From Absicoccus intestinalis (GTDB taxonomy: Bacteria > Bacillota_I > Bacilli_A > Erysipelotrichales > Erysipelotrichaceae): a DNA stretch of 30,953 nt. Positions 1 through 7,475 of the stretch are shown here, one piece after another. Under the pieces are notes generated by a model, which was given only the letters and a program-made list of their open reading frames with translations, did not search any database and was not told the DNA's origin. The stretch lies in assembly GCF_033971885.1 (NCBI RefSeq), contig NZ_JALBUS010000023.1:1-30953 (forward strand), given 5' to 3'. A program made the translations under genes and the position numbers. Every line of letters starts with the position of its first letter. Position 1 is the stretch's first letter.

Positions 1-44
1 TGATTATCTGCCATGGTGCAGTGATATAAAGACAATATGTAAAT

Positions 45-91
45 AAACCCGTTATGATACAAATAACTGTTTGTTCACAACGGGTTTTGTT
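45..91 (+). terminator. Possible intrinsic terminator of an upstream gene
   Basis: AAACCCGTT (45-53) pairs perfectly with AACGGGTTT (79-87), followed by a T-rich run. The 25-base loop is long for a terminator. It could end a gene lying left of the window. Nothing else between 1 and 288 can be supported as a gene. Confidence 0.4.
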
Positions 92-288
92 TATAACATC
101 ATAGACACTGATTTATCTGACGCTTACAAAACTTACGCTTTTTTATTGCTGTTTTTGAAACAATAAATGGGCTAAGACTGTATTTCGCGAACTCGTAAAA
201 AATTCCGAATTATCCTAAATTATGATATCATTCTGGCGAGACTACACTTTTTTTGTAATAACTACGTAATAGAAATGAGGATAGACAA

Positions 289-514
289 ATGTCGGTTTCC
301 TATAAAAAGCTTTTTAAATTAATGATTGATCAAGATGTGACAAAGAAGTAAATGCATGAAAGTACAGGTATTAGTTATTCAACACTTCAAAAAATGAAAA
401 ATGGTGAAAATGTACAAGTCGATGTTTTAGAACGGATATGTAAAAAATGAATTGTACCTTTGCGACATTTTAGAAATTATTCCTGATTCAAAACAGGATA
501 TTCAGAAAAGCTAA
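289..514 (+). pseudogene. Decayed XRE/Cro-type HTH regulator
   Basis: ATG at 289 opens MSVSYKKLFKLMIDQDVTKK and meets TAA at 349. The same frame continues with a helix-turn-helix stretch (TGISYSTLQKMKNGENVQVD, then VLERICKK) to TGA at 448. The family ending (roughly LNCTFCDILEIIPDSKQ) is only recovered by shifting frame twice, around 447 and 462, each fitting loss of one T, and it ends at TAA 512-514. One nonsense codon and two frameshifts in about 75 codons make it a pseudogene. The YozG-like family is a small cytoplasmic DNA-binding regulator. Its place just before the helicase and restriction genes suggests it once controlled that operon. The family is recognised from memory of its motif. 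Confidence 0.75.
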
Positions 515-539
515 AAAGAGCTAGTTGGAGGAACGATAT

Positions 540-772
540 ATGGAAGTATTCACAAATACTACAAAAGTCGTTAATGACGATTTAGAAAAAAAGATAAAAA
601 AAGGAAGTAAGGTATCCATTGCATCCGCATGTTTTTCTATTTATGCATATGAAGCATTGAAAAACAATTGGAGGAATGTAGTGAATTCCGGTTTATTTTT
701 ACCTCGCCAACTTTTGTAGCTAAAAAAACGCCAAAAGAGAGACGTGAATTTTATATTCCTCGATTTTATCAC
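540..772 (+). pseudogene. 5' remnant of a PLD/SNF2-type helicase gene
   Basis: The start is ATG at 540 with SD GGAGG at 527-531. The reading MEVFTNTTKVVNDDL, then GSKVSIASACFSIYAYEALK, matches my recollection of the N-terminus of long phospholipase-D plus SNF2/DEAD helicases found beside type III restriction systems in Firmicutes. Near 660 a one-base loss in an A run ends the frame early at TAG 717-719. In the neighbouring frame the protein continues FRFIFTSPTFVAKKTPKE and on to YIPR (~760). Homology then stops abruptly and the tail of a different gene begins. About 75 of roughly 1000 expected codons remain, so no helicase motif is left. Confidence 0.7.
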
Positions 773-1034
773 TTTCTGGTAGTTCACTTAAAGAGATTTG
801 GGATGATCTTGTTCGACAAATTGCTATTTCATCTGAAGTATTGTTAGAACGAAATGATCAACCAATAGATGAACAACTAAAAGAACAGAATGAAATTAAT
901 CGGCTTAATAATTTGATTCAGAAAACAGAAGCAGCGGCATGGAAAGAGCAGCAACCAAAAAAGAAATTTGAACTTTATCAAAAACTCAGCAATATAAAAA
1001 AGAATTGGAGGAAATCACATATGGAAAAGCTTAA
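773..1034 (+). pseudogene. 3' remnant of a DUF4391-type gene
   Basis: From about 773 the frame reads SGSSLKEIWDDLVRQIA, then a charged helical tail with LKEQNEINRLNNLIQKTE. This resembles the C-terminus of DUF4391 proteins, which in related loci lie between the PLD/SNF2 helicase and mod. A one-base loss near 1003 shifts the frame; restoring it gives KELEEITYGKA and TAA at 1032-1034. There is no start codon or SD of its own, because the 5' part is deleted and fused to the helicase remnant. Its last bases carry the SD of mod (GGAGG 1007-1011), which may be why this tail survives. The DUF assignment is from memory. Confidence 0.6.
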
Positions 1035-2913
1035 GATGCATACGCCGAATCAAGCAAAAGAAAATTATAAAAAGTTGGCATCATTATTTCCAGATGCGGT
1101 AACTGAAACGATTGATGAGGATGGTAATGTTGTTCGTGCTATCGATAAAGATGTATTGATGCAGGAAATTAATACAAAAGTTATAGATGATAATCAGGAG
1201 AGATATCAATTTACTTGGCCAGACAAGAGAAAAGCTGTCGTTCTTGCAAATCAACCTATAGCAAAGAATTTAAGACTTGAAAAAGAAAAATCTGTCGGTA
1301 GAGATGGAACATTTGGGGGTACAGATTCGGAAAATATATATATCGAAGGAGATAATCTTGATGCACTGAAACTTCTACAGGAAACGTATCTTGGAAAGGT
1401 AAAGATGATTTATATCGATCCTCCATACAATACGGGAAATGATTTTATTTATGATGATGATTTTTCTCAGAGTATTTTTAATTATGCAGATAATAGTGGG
1501 CAAACAGATGATCAAGGAAATCGACTTGTTCAAAATAGTGAGAGTAACGGACGGTTTCATACTGATTGGCTTAATATGATATACCCAAGATTAAGAATTG
1601 CAAGAGACTTACTTTCTGATGATGGAGTAATATTTATAAGTATTGATGATAATGAACAAGAAAATCTAAAAAAATGTTGTGATGAAATTTTTGGTGCTCA
1701 TAATTTTATAGCTCAGATTGTATGGGAAAAAGTGCATACTCGTAAGAACTCGGCAATAAATTTTTCTTCATCTCATGAATATATTTTATGTTATGCAAAA
1801 ATTCGAAGAAATAATAGTCGTGATGAGGATGGATTTAAACGAAACCTGCTGCCAAGAGATAATACAGATGCCTATTCAAATCCGGATAATGATCCTAGAG
1901 GGCCTTGGAAATCAGATCCTATTACTGCACATAATTATTATGCTGCCGATTATACAATAACCAAACCAAATGGAGTTGTGTTAAAACGCCCACAAGATCA
2001 ATATTGGAGATATAGTGAAGAGAGTATAAAAAGAATGATAGCAAATAATTCATTAGTTTGGGGAGAAGGTAACAGTATGCCTATGGCTAAACGATATTTG
2101 TCTGATGTTCAAGAGGGACTAGTTCCAATAACTTTATTCTCAAGAGAATTTGCTGGAGATTCGTCTCAAGCAAAAAAGCAAATTGACAGTCTATTTAAGG
2201 AGTGTAAGGGAATATTTGATTACACAAAACCTGTTAAATTAATTCTAAGATTATTGCAGATTGCATCAAATCCAGATGATATTATTATGGATTTTTTTTC
2301 CGGATCAGCCACTACTGCTCAGGCTATAACACAACTTAACGCAGAAGACAATGGTAAAAGAAAATTTATTTTAGTCCAACTCCCAGAGTTGACCGATGAG
2401 AAATCAGAGGCTTACAAAGCTGGTTATGATACTATTTGTTCTATTGGTGAGGAGCGTATACGTCGTGCTGGTAAGAAAATCAAAAAAGAAACCAATGCAG
2501 ACATTGATTATGGCTTCCGCTGTTTTAAAGTGGATTCTTCCAATATGAAGGACGTGTATTATCATCCTGCCGAAGTTGGCCAGATGAGTCTGGATCAGTT
2601 TACAGACAATATCAAAGAAGATCGTACTGCAGAAGATTTATTAATCCAGGTAATGCTAGATTTGGGAGTACTTCTTTCTTCAAAAGTAGACAAGATAGAA
2701 ATTGCAGGCAAAAAAGTTTTTTCTGTGGCAAATGGATATCTGATTGCCTGCTTTGATAAAGAAGTAACAGAAAGTGTTGTAACAGCTATCGCAAAGCAAC
2801 AACCAGACTATGCAGTATTTCGAGACAGTTCTATGGCAGACGATAGTGTAGCCGCAAATTTTGAACAGATTTTTAATACTTATAGTCCTCAAACAATTAG
2901 GAAGGTGCTGTGA
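1021..2913 (+). CDS. mod: Type III restriction-modification system, Mod (N6-adenine methyltransferase)
   Basis: This 630-residue protein methylates adenine and, with Res, recognises the target sequence. The catalytic motif DPPYNTG lies at residues 133-139 and the SAM-binding motif DFFSGS at 424-429. This DPPY-before-FxGxG order is that of beta-class N6-adenine methyltransferases such as Mod of type III systems. The segment between them (~200-400) holds the likely target-recognition domain. The start is ATG 1021 because GGAGG lies at 1007-1011 and the family's N-terminus (MEKLKMHTPNQAKENY) begins there. The open frame extends further upstream only because it reads through the DUF4391 remnant. 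The res start follows one base after the stop, indicating translational coupling. Confidence 0.93.
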   Translation: MEKLKMHTPNQAKENYKKLASLFPDAVTETIDEDGNVVRAIDKDVLMQEINTKVIDDNQERYQFTWPDKRKAVVLANQPIAKNLRLEKEKSVGRDGTFGGTDSENIYIEGDNLDALKLLQETYLGKVKMIYIDPPYNTGNDFIYDDDFSQSIFNYADNSGQTDDQGNRLVQNSESNGRFHTDWLNMIYPRLRIARDLLSDDGVIFISIDDNEQENLKKCCDEIFGAHNFIAQIVWEKVHTRKNSAINFSSSHEYILCYAKIRRNNSRDEDGFKRNLLPRDNTDAYSNPDNDPRGPWKSDPITAHNYYAADYTITKPNGVVLKRPQDQYWRYSEESIKRMIANNSLVWGEGNSMPMAKRYLSDVQEGLVPITLFSREFAGDSSQAKKQIDSLFKECKGIFDYTKPVKLILRLLQIASNPDDIIMDFFSGSATTAQAITQLNAEDNGKRKFILVQLPELTDEKSEAYKAGYDTICSIGEERIRRAGKKIKKETNADIDYGFRCFKVDSSNMKDVYYHPAEVGQMSLDQFTDNIKEDRTAEDLLIQVMLDLGVLLSSKVDKIEIAGKKVFSVANGYLIACFDKEVTESVVTAIAKQQPDYAVFRDSSMADDSVAANFEQIFNTYSPQTIRKVL

Positions 2914-2914
2914 T

Positions 2915-5900
2915 ATGTCTGATATGAAATTTAAGTTTACTATACAAAATTATCAGACTGAAGCAGTTGCTAGTGTAGTAAAAGTGTTTGCTGGACAACC
3001 GTTTCAGAATAAATTGAGTTATCGTCGTGATACAGGTACTCAGAATGTACAGAATATATTTAACTGGATATTGTCTGATAATGAGTTATATATGGGGTTT
3101 GCTAATGCACCGGTAGTACTAGATTCACACCAGTTATTAAAGAATATTCAGAATGTACAGAATGACAATAACCTCCAGACTTCTTCTATTTTGGCTAAAC
3201 ATATGGGTGTTTGTTCGTTAGACATAGAGATGGAAACGGGTACTGGAAAAACATATGTTTACATCAAGACCATGTTTGAGTTGAATAAGCAATATGGTTG
3301 GAGCAAGTTTATTGTTGTTGTTCCATCTATTGCAATCCGCGAAGGTGTACAAAAGAGTTTTCAAATGATGCAAGATCATTTCATGGAACAATATGGTAAA
3401 AAAGCTCGTTTCTTTATCTATAATTCTAAGAATTTAACAGATATTGATAATTTCAGTTCTAGTGCGGATCTATCGGTAATGATCATTAATGTTCAGGCTT
3501 TTAATGCTCGTGGTAAGGATGCCAGAAGAATTCGTATGGAGCTTGATGAATTTGGCAGTAGAAAGCCGATCGATGTAATTGCTGCCAATCGTCCGATTGT
3601 TATTTTGGATGAGCCACAAAAGATGGGTGGTAAGAAAACACAAGAATCTTTAAAGGAATTTAATCCACTTTTTACATTGAACTATTCAGCCACTCATAAA
3701 GAACATCATGATTTGATTTATGTGCTTGATGCATTGGATGCTTATAAGATGAAGTTGGTTAAAAAGATTGAGGTTAAGGGATTTGATATCAAGAATTTAC
3801 GTGGAACAGATGGATATTTATTCCTTGAAGATATTGTTATTTCACCAAAGAAACCACCAATGGCACGAATGGAATTTGAGATTGAATATGAGAAATCTAT
3901 TAAACGGGTCATACGAATTTTAGGTGTAGATGATGATTTATTTGCACTATCCAAGAACATGGAACAGTATCGAGGTTATCATATTAACGATGTTGATCCA
4001 ATAAAGGGTGTTGTAACGTTCACAAATGGAATTGAAATACATATTGGTGAAGTTCTTGGAGATGTCAGTGAAAAAGATATTCGTCGTGTTCAGATACGTG
4101 AAACAATTCGTTCTCATTTTGAAAAGGAAAAGGAATTGTATAATCGTGGTATCAAGACATTGTCATTGTTCTTTATTGATAAGGTTGAAAACTATCGAAA
4201 ATATGATGAAGACGGCAATGAAGTGAATTCTGAATACGGTCAAATGTTTGAAGAAGAGTATATGTCAATTCAAAATGAATATTTAACTTTATTTGATACT
4301 CCTTATGAGCAATATTTGCGAAACATTAATGTACATTCAACCCATGCGGGTTATTTTAGTATTGATAAAAAAGGCCATAAAATTGATTCCAAAATAAAAC
4401 GTGGATCAGATATTAGTGATGATGAATCTGCTTATGAATTGATCTTAAAGGATAAAGAGAAACTTCTTTCACTGGATAACCCAGTTCGGTTTATTTTTTC
4501 ACATTCTGCATTGCGAGAAGGATGGGATAATCCAAATGTATTTCAAATTTGCACATTAAAGCATGGAGGAGATTCTACGACTAATAAACGGCAAGAAGTA
4601 GGACGAGGACTTCGTATCTGTGTGAATCAGTCTGGAGATCGAATGGATGAACGCGTTCTTGGATCAGAAGTTCAAGAAGTTAATAAACTGACGGTTATTG
4701 CTAGTGATGGATATAAAGATTTTGTTTCGTCATTACAAAGTGAAATCAAAGATACTCTTTATAATCGTCCATCAAAAGTAACACCAGAATACTTTGAAGG
4801 TAAACGGCTTAAAGTTGGTGATGATGTTATTACAATATCTAGTAATCAGGCACATACAGTCTATTTCTATCTTGTAAAGAATGATTACATTGATGAAGAT
4901 GGTCATGTTACGGACAAATATCGTGCAGATGTTGAGAATAATACCCTTGCTACAGTACCGGATAAAGTAAAGGATATTGCTGATGGTGTTCATGCACTCG
5001 TTCAAGGTATCTTTGATGAACATGCATTAGATGGAATGATTGAAGATGGTCATACAACAAAAGTACAAGAAAATGCATTGAACGATAATTTCTATAAAAA
5101 AGAGTTCCAGACACTTTGGAATTATATCAATCATAAATGGAGCTATACGGTACATTTTGATAGTAATGAATTAATTCAAAAATCAATTAAAAAAATTGAT
5201 GAAAAACTATTTGTATCACAACTTCAGTATACGGTAACGCAAGGTACACAAGGGGAAGATTGGTCTGATTCTGGTAATGGATTTGTTGCTGAGAAGAGAC
5301 ATACATATAAATTAGATCGTGGAGAAACTAGTCAGGTGAAGTATGATTTGATTGGTAAGATTGGCGAAAAGACACATCTAACTAGAAAAACGGTTGTAGC
5401 AATTTTAAAGGGAATATCACCTGTTAGGTTTGCAATGTTCAAGCTTAATCCTGAAGAATTTATATCAAATGTTTCAAGGCTAATCAATGACGAAAAAGCG
5501 ACAATGATCGTAGATGATATCACTTATAATCAAACGGATGGAACATATGATTCATCCATTTTTACAGCAGAGAAAAATAAAGATTTTTCAAAATCCTATT
5601 TAGCAAAGAAGAATGTACAAGATTATGTATTTGCGGATGGTACAGCCGAGAAATCAATAGAACGAAAATTTGCAGAGGACATGGATCTGGATGATAAAGT
5701 CGTAGTCTATGCAAAATTACCTCGAGGATTTCAAATTCCTACGCCGGTTGGCAATTATGCACCTGATTGGGCTATTGCGTTTCAAAAAGGTACAGTCAAA
5801 CATATATTTTTTATTGCAGAGACAAAAGGAACAATGCAAAGTATAAATATAAGACCAATCGAGCAAGCAAAAATCAGTTGTGCAAAAAAACTGTTTAATA

Positions 5901-5977
5901 ATTTATCAACAAAAGACGTGGTCTATCATGATGTTGATTCTTATCAAAGTTTATTAAATATTATAGAAGACTTGTAA
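2915..5977 (+). CDS. res: Type III restriction-modification system, Res (helicase/endonuclease)
   Basis: This 1020-residue protein is the ATP-dependent translocase and nuclease partner of Mod. Motif I is ETGTGKT (107-113) and motif II is DEPQ (232-235), the type III variant of DEAD. Helicase motifs V/VI fall in the stretch containing SHSALREGWDNP and QEVGRGLR. A C-terminal PD-(D/E)xK nuclease is visible as P-D at 950-951 and ETK at 969-971. The start is ATG 2915 with SD AGGAAGG at 2899-2905; the open frame 5' of this overlaps mod and is not translated in this way. Length and motif set are complete, so the gene looks functional, unlike the genes upstream of mod. Confidence 0.94.
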   Translation: MSDMKFKFTIQNYQTEAVASVVKVFAGQPFQNKLSYRRDTGTQNVQNIFNWILSDNELYMGFANAPVVLDSHQLLKNIQNVQNDNNLQTSSILAKHMGVCSLDIEMETGTGKTYVYIKTMFELNKQYGWSKFIVVVPSIAIREGVQKSFQMMQDHFMEQYGKKARFFIYNSKNLTDIDNFSSSADLSVMIINVQAFNARGKDARRIRMELDEFGSRKPIDVIAANRPIVILDEPQKMGGKKTQESLKEFNPLFTLNYSATHKEHHDLIYVLDALDAYKMKLVKKIEVKGFDIKNLRGTDGYLFLEDIVISPKKPPMARMEFEIEYEKSIKRVIRILGVDDDLFALSKNMEQYRGYHINDVDPIKGVVTFTNGIEIHIGEVLGDVSEKDIRRVQIRETIRSHFEKEKELYNRGIKTLSLFFIDKVENYRKYDEDGNEVNSEYGQMFEEEYMSIQNEYLTLFDTPYEQYLRNINVHSTHAGYFSIDKKGHKIDSKIKRGSDISDDESAYELILKDKEKLLSLDNPVRFIFSHSALREGWDNPNVFQICTLKHGGDSTTNKRQEVGRGLRICVNQSGDRMDERVLGSEVQEVNKLTVIASDGYKDFVSSLQSEIKDTLYNRPSKVTPEYFEGKRLKVGDDVITISSNQAHTVYFYLVKNDYIDEDGHVTDKYRADVENNTLATVPDKVKDIADGVHALVQGIFDEHALDGMIEDGHTTKVQENALNDNFYKKEFQTLWNYINHKWSYTVHFDSNELIQKSIKKIDEKLFVSQLQYTVTQGTQGEDWSDSGNGFVAEKRHTYKLDRGETSQVKYDLIGKIGEKTHLTRKTVVAILKGISPVRFAMFKLNPEEFISNVSRLINDEKATMIVDDITYNQTDGTYDSSIFTAEKNKDFSKSYLAKKNVQDYVFADGTAEKSIERKFAEDMDLDDKVVVYAKLPRGFQIPTPVGNYAPDWAIAFQKGTVKHIFFIAETKGTMQSINIRPIEQAKISCAKKLFNNLSTKDVVYHDVDSYQSLLNIIEDL

Positions 5978-6164
5978 TTTTATTTTTAATTGCCATTATA
6001 AGGTTGAAACGATTAGAGGGAAAATGAATACAATACTATAACATCGATGTTAGAAAAAAATGTGACGGGTTTTACGTTGCATTTTTTTTTGGCTTTGCCA
6101 AGTCTTATATGTAATGCAATAACGGTAATTGACTGAGCAATTAGAAAGGAGGAAAAGAAAGGAA

Positions 6165-6206
6165 ATGTCAATTACGTTGTGGTACTGTTTTGCGACACAA
6201 ATATAG
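6165..6206 (+). CDS. Possible 13-residue leader peptide
   Basis: ATG at 6165 follows a purine-rich SD-like stretch (AAAGGAGG 6145-6152 and AAGGAA directly before the ATG) and reads MSITLWYCFATQI before TAG. It sits across the right arm of an inverted repeat (6126-6133/6167-6174), so translating it would disrupt that hairpin. The strong SD in otherwise gene-free DNA is the only positive sign. It may be chance. Confidence 0.25.
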   Translation: MSITLWYCFATQI

Positions 6207-6311
6207 TCAGCAGGTACTCATTATGTTAGCAATTGCACTGCAATTGTTGTTGTGAACCGATGAATATACGGTTGTTTTCTTAACTCATTTTTATTTTTTT
6301 AGATCGTCAAG

Positions 6312-6357
6312 TCAGCATTTACGGCATAAGCCTGACAAGGCGTTGACGTAAATGCTG
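6312..6357. repeat. Nested palindrome before the recombinase gene
   Basis: TCAGCATTTACG (6312-6323) is perfectly complementary to CGTAAATGCTGA (6346-6357). The 22-base interior itself contains GCCT-GACA-AGGC (6330-6341). It ends ten bases before the SD of the recombinase gene and has no T-tract, so it is not a terminator. Possible roles are a folded-strand recombination site or a translational control hairpin. Confidence 0.8.
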
Positions 6358-6380
6358 ATTATGCTCAAGGAGGTGAAAAA

Positions 6381-7316
6381 ATGCCAAAGGGTGGAAATAT
6401 CAAGTATCAACTTTTTCAAGCGATTGATCGTGGTTTCAAGCCTGGAAGATCCAAACATTCCGAAATAGATAAACATCACGATATTGTTTATTCTTATTCG
6501 GATCGCAATGCGTTAAAAGACACAGCATCTGATTTTGCGAAGTATTTAAAGACTCAACATGTCCGAAAATTAATCGATATCACTCCAGAGAATTGTTCAG
6601 ACTTTTTGAAGTCCAAGGAAGGAAAGATATCCAATCATACGATGAAAGTGTATAAATCCAGATTGATCAAGCTTGGAAAACTTTCAAGCAATTATACCAA
6701 TCATCGTTGTGATTTTCGTGCGGAATTACCAAAAAACAATATAAAGAGATCAGACAAAGAAAAGATTCGTACACTCGCTATGAAGGATACGGATCTAAAA
6801 AAGTCTCTATCATATATCAATCCAAAATCTGAAGCACACATTGCGTTACGTTTATCTCGTTCTTTTGGTCTACGAGTATCCGAAACAACGCATATCCGTC
6901 CATGTGATATTCGATTAAAAGACGGCCGATTATTTATTCACAGGAGTAAAGGTGGACGAAGCCGAGTATTGTTTTGCCACACCACGGATCAATTTCAAGT
7001 ATTATCCGAACTAAAAGCGTATGGAGAAAACAAAGGAACAAAAGCCCAGAAGCCAATCTTAACAATAAAGAATGATTCCGTTAATCGTGCTTTACAACGA
7101 GCACTGGACAAAGTATACGGCAAGGACAAAAATCCATATCGAGCCCATGCTACAGGCGTACATTCCATACGCAAACGATATGCCACCGAAAGATATCATG
7201 ATTTGCGATTACATATGAGGTTATCCCAGAAACAAGCGTTCGGGATCGTTTCAAAAGAATTAGGACATTCAGCCAATCGAACAGATTTATTCAAAGTTTA
7301 TATAGTAGAAGAATAA
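6381..7316 (+). CDS. Tyrosine recombinase/integrase family protein
   Basis: This 311-residue DNA strand-exchange enzyme has an N-terminal helical core-binding domain (~20-135). Its C-terminal catalytic domain has Arg165 in GLRVSE, a Lys in the SKGG region, HSIR at 261-264, His296 in LGHS and Tyr307 in KVYIV near the end. All expected catalytic residues are present. It resembles the 'integrase domain-containing' families of mobile elements rather than XerC/D or the Tn916 group. The start is ATG 6381 with a near-perfect SD AAGGAGGTG (6367-6375). The next gene downstream is Rep, separated by an origin-like hairpin. It could integrate the element, resolve multimers or act on the palindrome just upstream. 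Confidence 0.85.
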   Translation: MPKGGNIKYQLFQAIDRGFKPGRSKHSEIDKHHDIVYSYSDRNALKDTASDFAKYLKTQHVRKLIDITPENCSDFLKSKEGKISNHTMKVYKSRLIKLGKLSSNYTNHRCDFRAELPKNNIKRSDKEKIRTLAMKDTDLKKSLSYINPKSEAHIALRLSRSFGLRVSETTHIRPCDIRLKDGRLFIHRSKGGRSRVLFCHTTDQFQVLSELKAYGENKGTKAQKPILTIKNDSVNRALQRALDKVYGKDKNPYRAHATGVHSIRKRYATERYHDLRLHMRLSQKQAFGIVSKELGHSANRTDLFKVYIVEE

Positions 7317-7328
7317 AGTATGAAATTG

Positions 7329-7446
7329 ACTGTATAAACTGTATAAAATCAATTAATTATTATTAAAAATGCTTTATATAAAGGAATACCGCGACCGAAC
7401 ATGGGCTTGTGTTCGGTCGCGGGGCGGACTGTATAAAGTGTATATT
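7329..7446 (+). other. Origin-like module: iterons flanking a GC-rich hairpin
   Basis: ACTGTATAAA occurs at 7329-7338 and 7338-7347 (9-bp period) and again at 7428-7437, followed at the same spacing by a degenerate copy. These pairs flank a 13-bp perfect hairpin (7389-7422). Iterons plus hairpin directly upstream of a HUH Rep gene is the usual layout of a rolling-circle double-strand origin. The nick site has not been shown. Confidence 0.7.
7389..7422. repeat. 13-bp perfect hairpin, GC-rich
   Basis: CCGCGACCGAACA (7389-7401) pairs with TGTTCGGTCGCGG (7410-7422) around the 8-base loop TGGGCTTG. It is strikingly GC-rich in AT-rich surroundings and has no T-tract after it, so it is unlikely to be a terminator. 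It is the best candidate for the Rep nicking hairpin. Confidence 0.85.
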
Positions 7447-7475
7447 TACAACATTTTATTAACAGGAGGGAGGAA

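Larger units (their letters stand above)
5978..6380. other. Gene-free region rich in inverted repeats
   Basis: No protein gene of normal size is supported. The stretch contains TTGCATT/AATGCAA (6077-6083, 6113-6119) enclosing GGCTTTGCC (6091-6099), TAATTGAC/GTCAATTA (6126-6133, 6167-6174), CAATTGC/GCAATTG (6230-6236, 6240-6246), AACCG/CGGTT near 6255-6272, and the nested palindrome at 6312-6357. It could be a structured leader of the recombinase gene, a single-strand origin, or a recombination site. Confidence 0.6.

Noticed and set aside
841..1020. N-terminal extension of Mod from TTG 841
   Set aside because: The extension is the DUF4391-like tail read in frame; the SD and family start point to ATG 1021.
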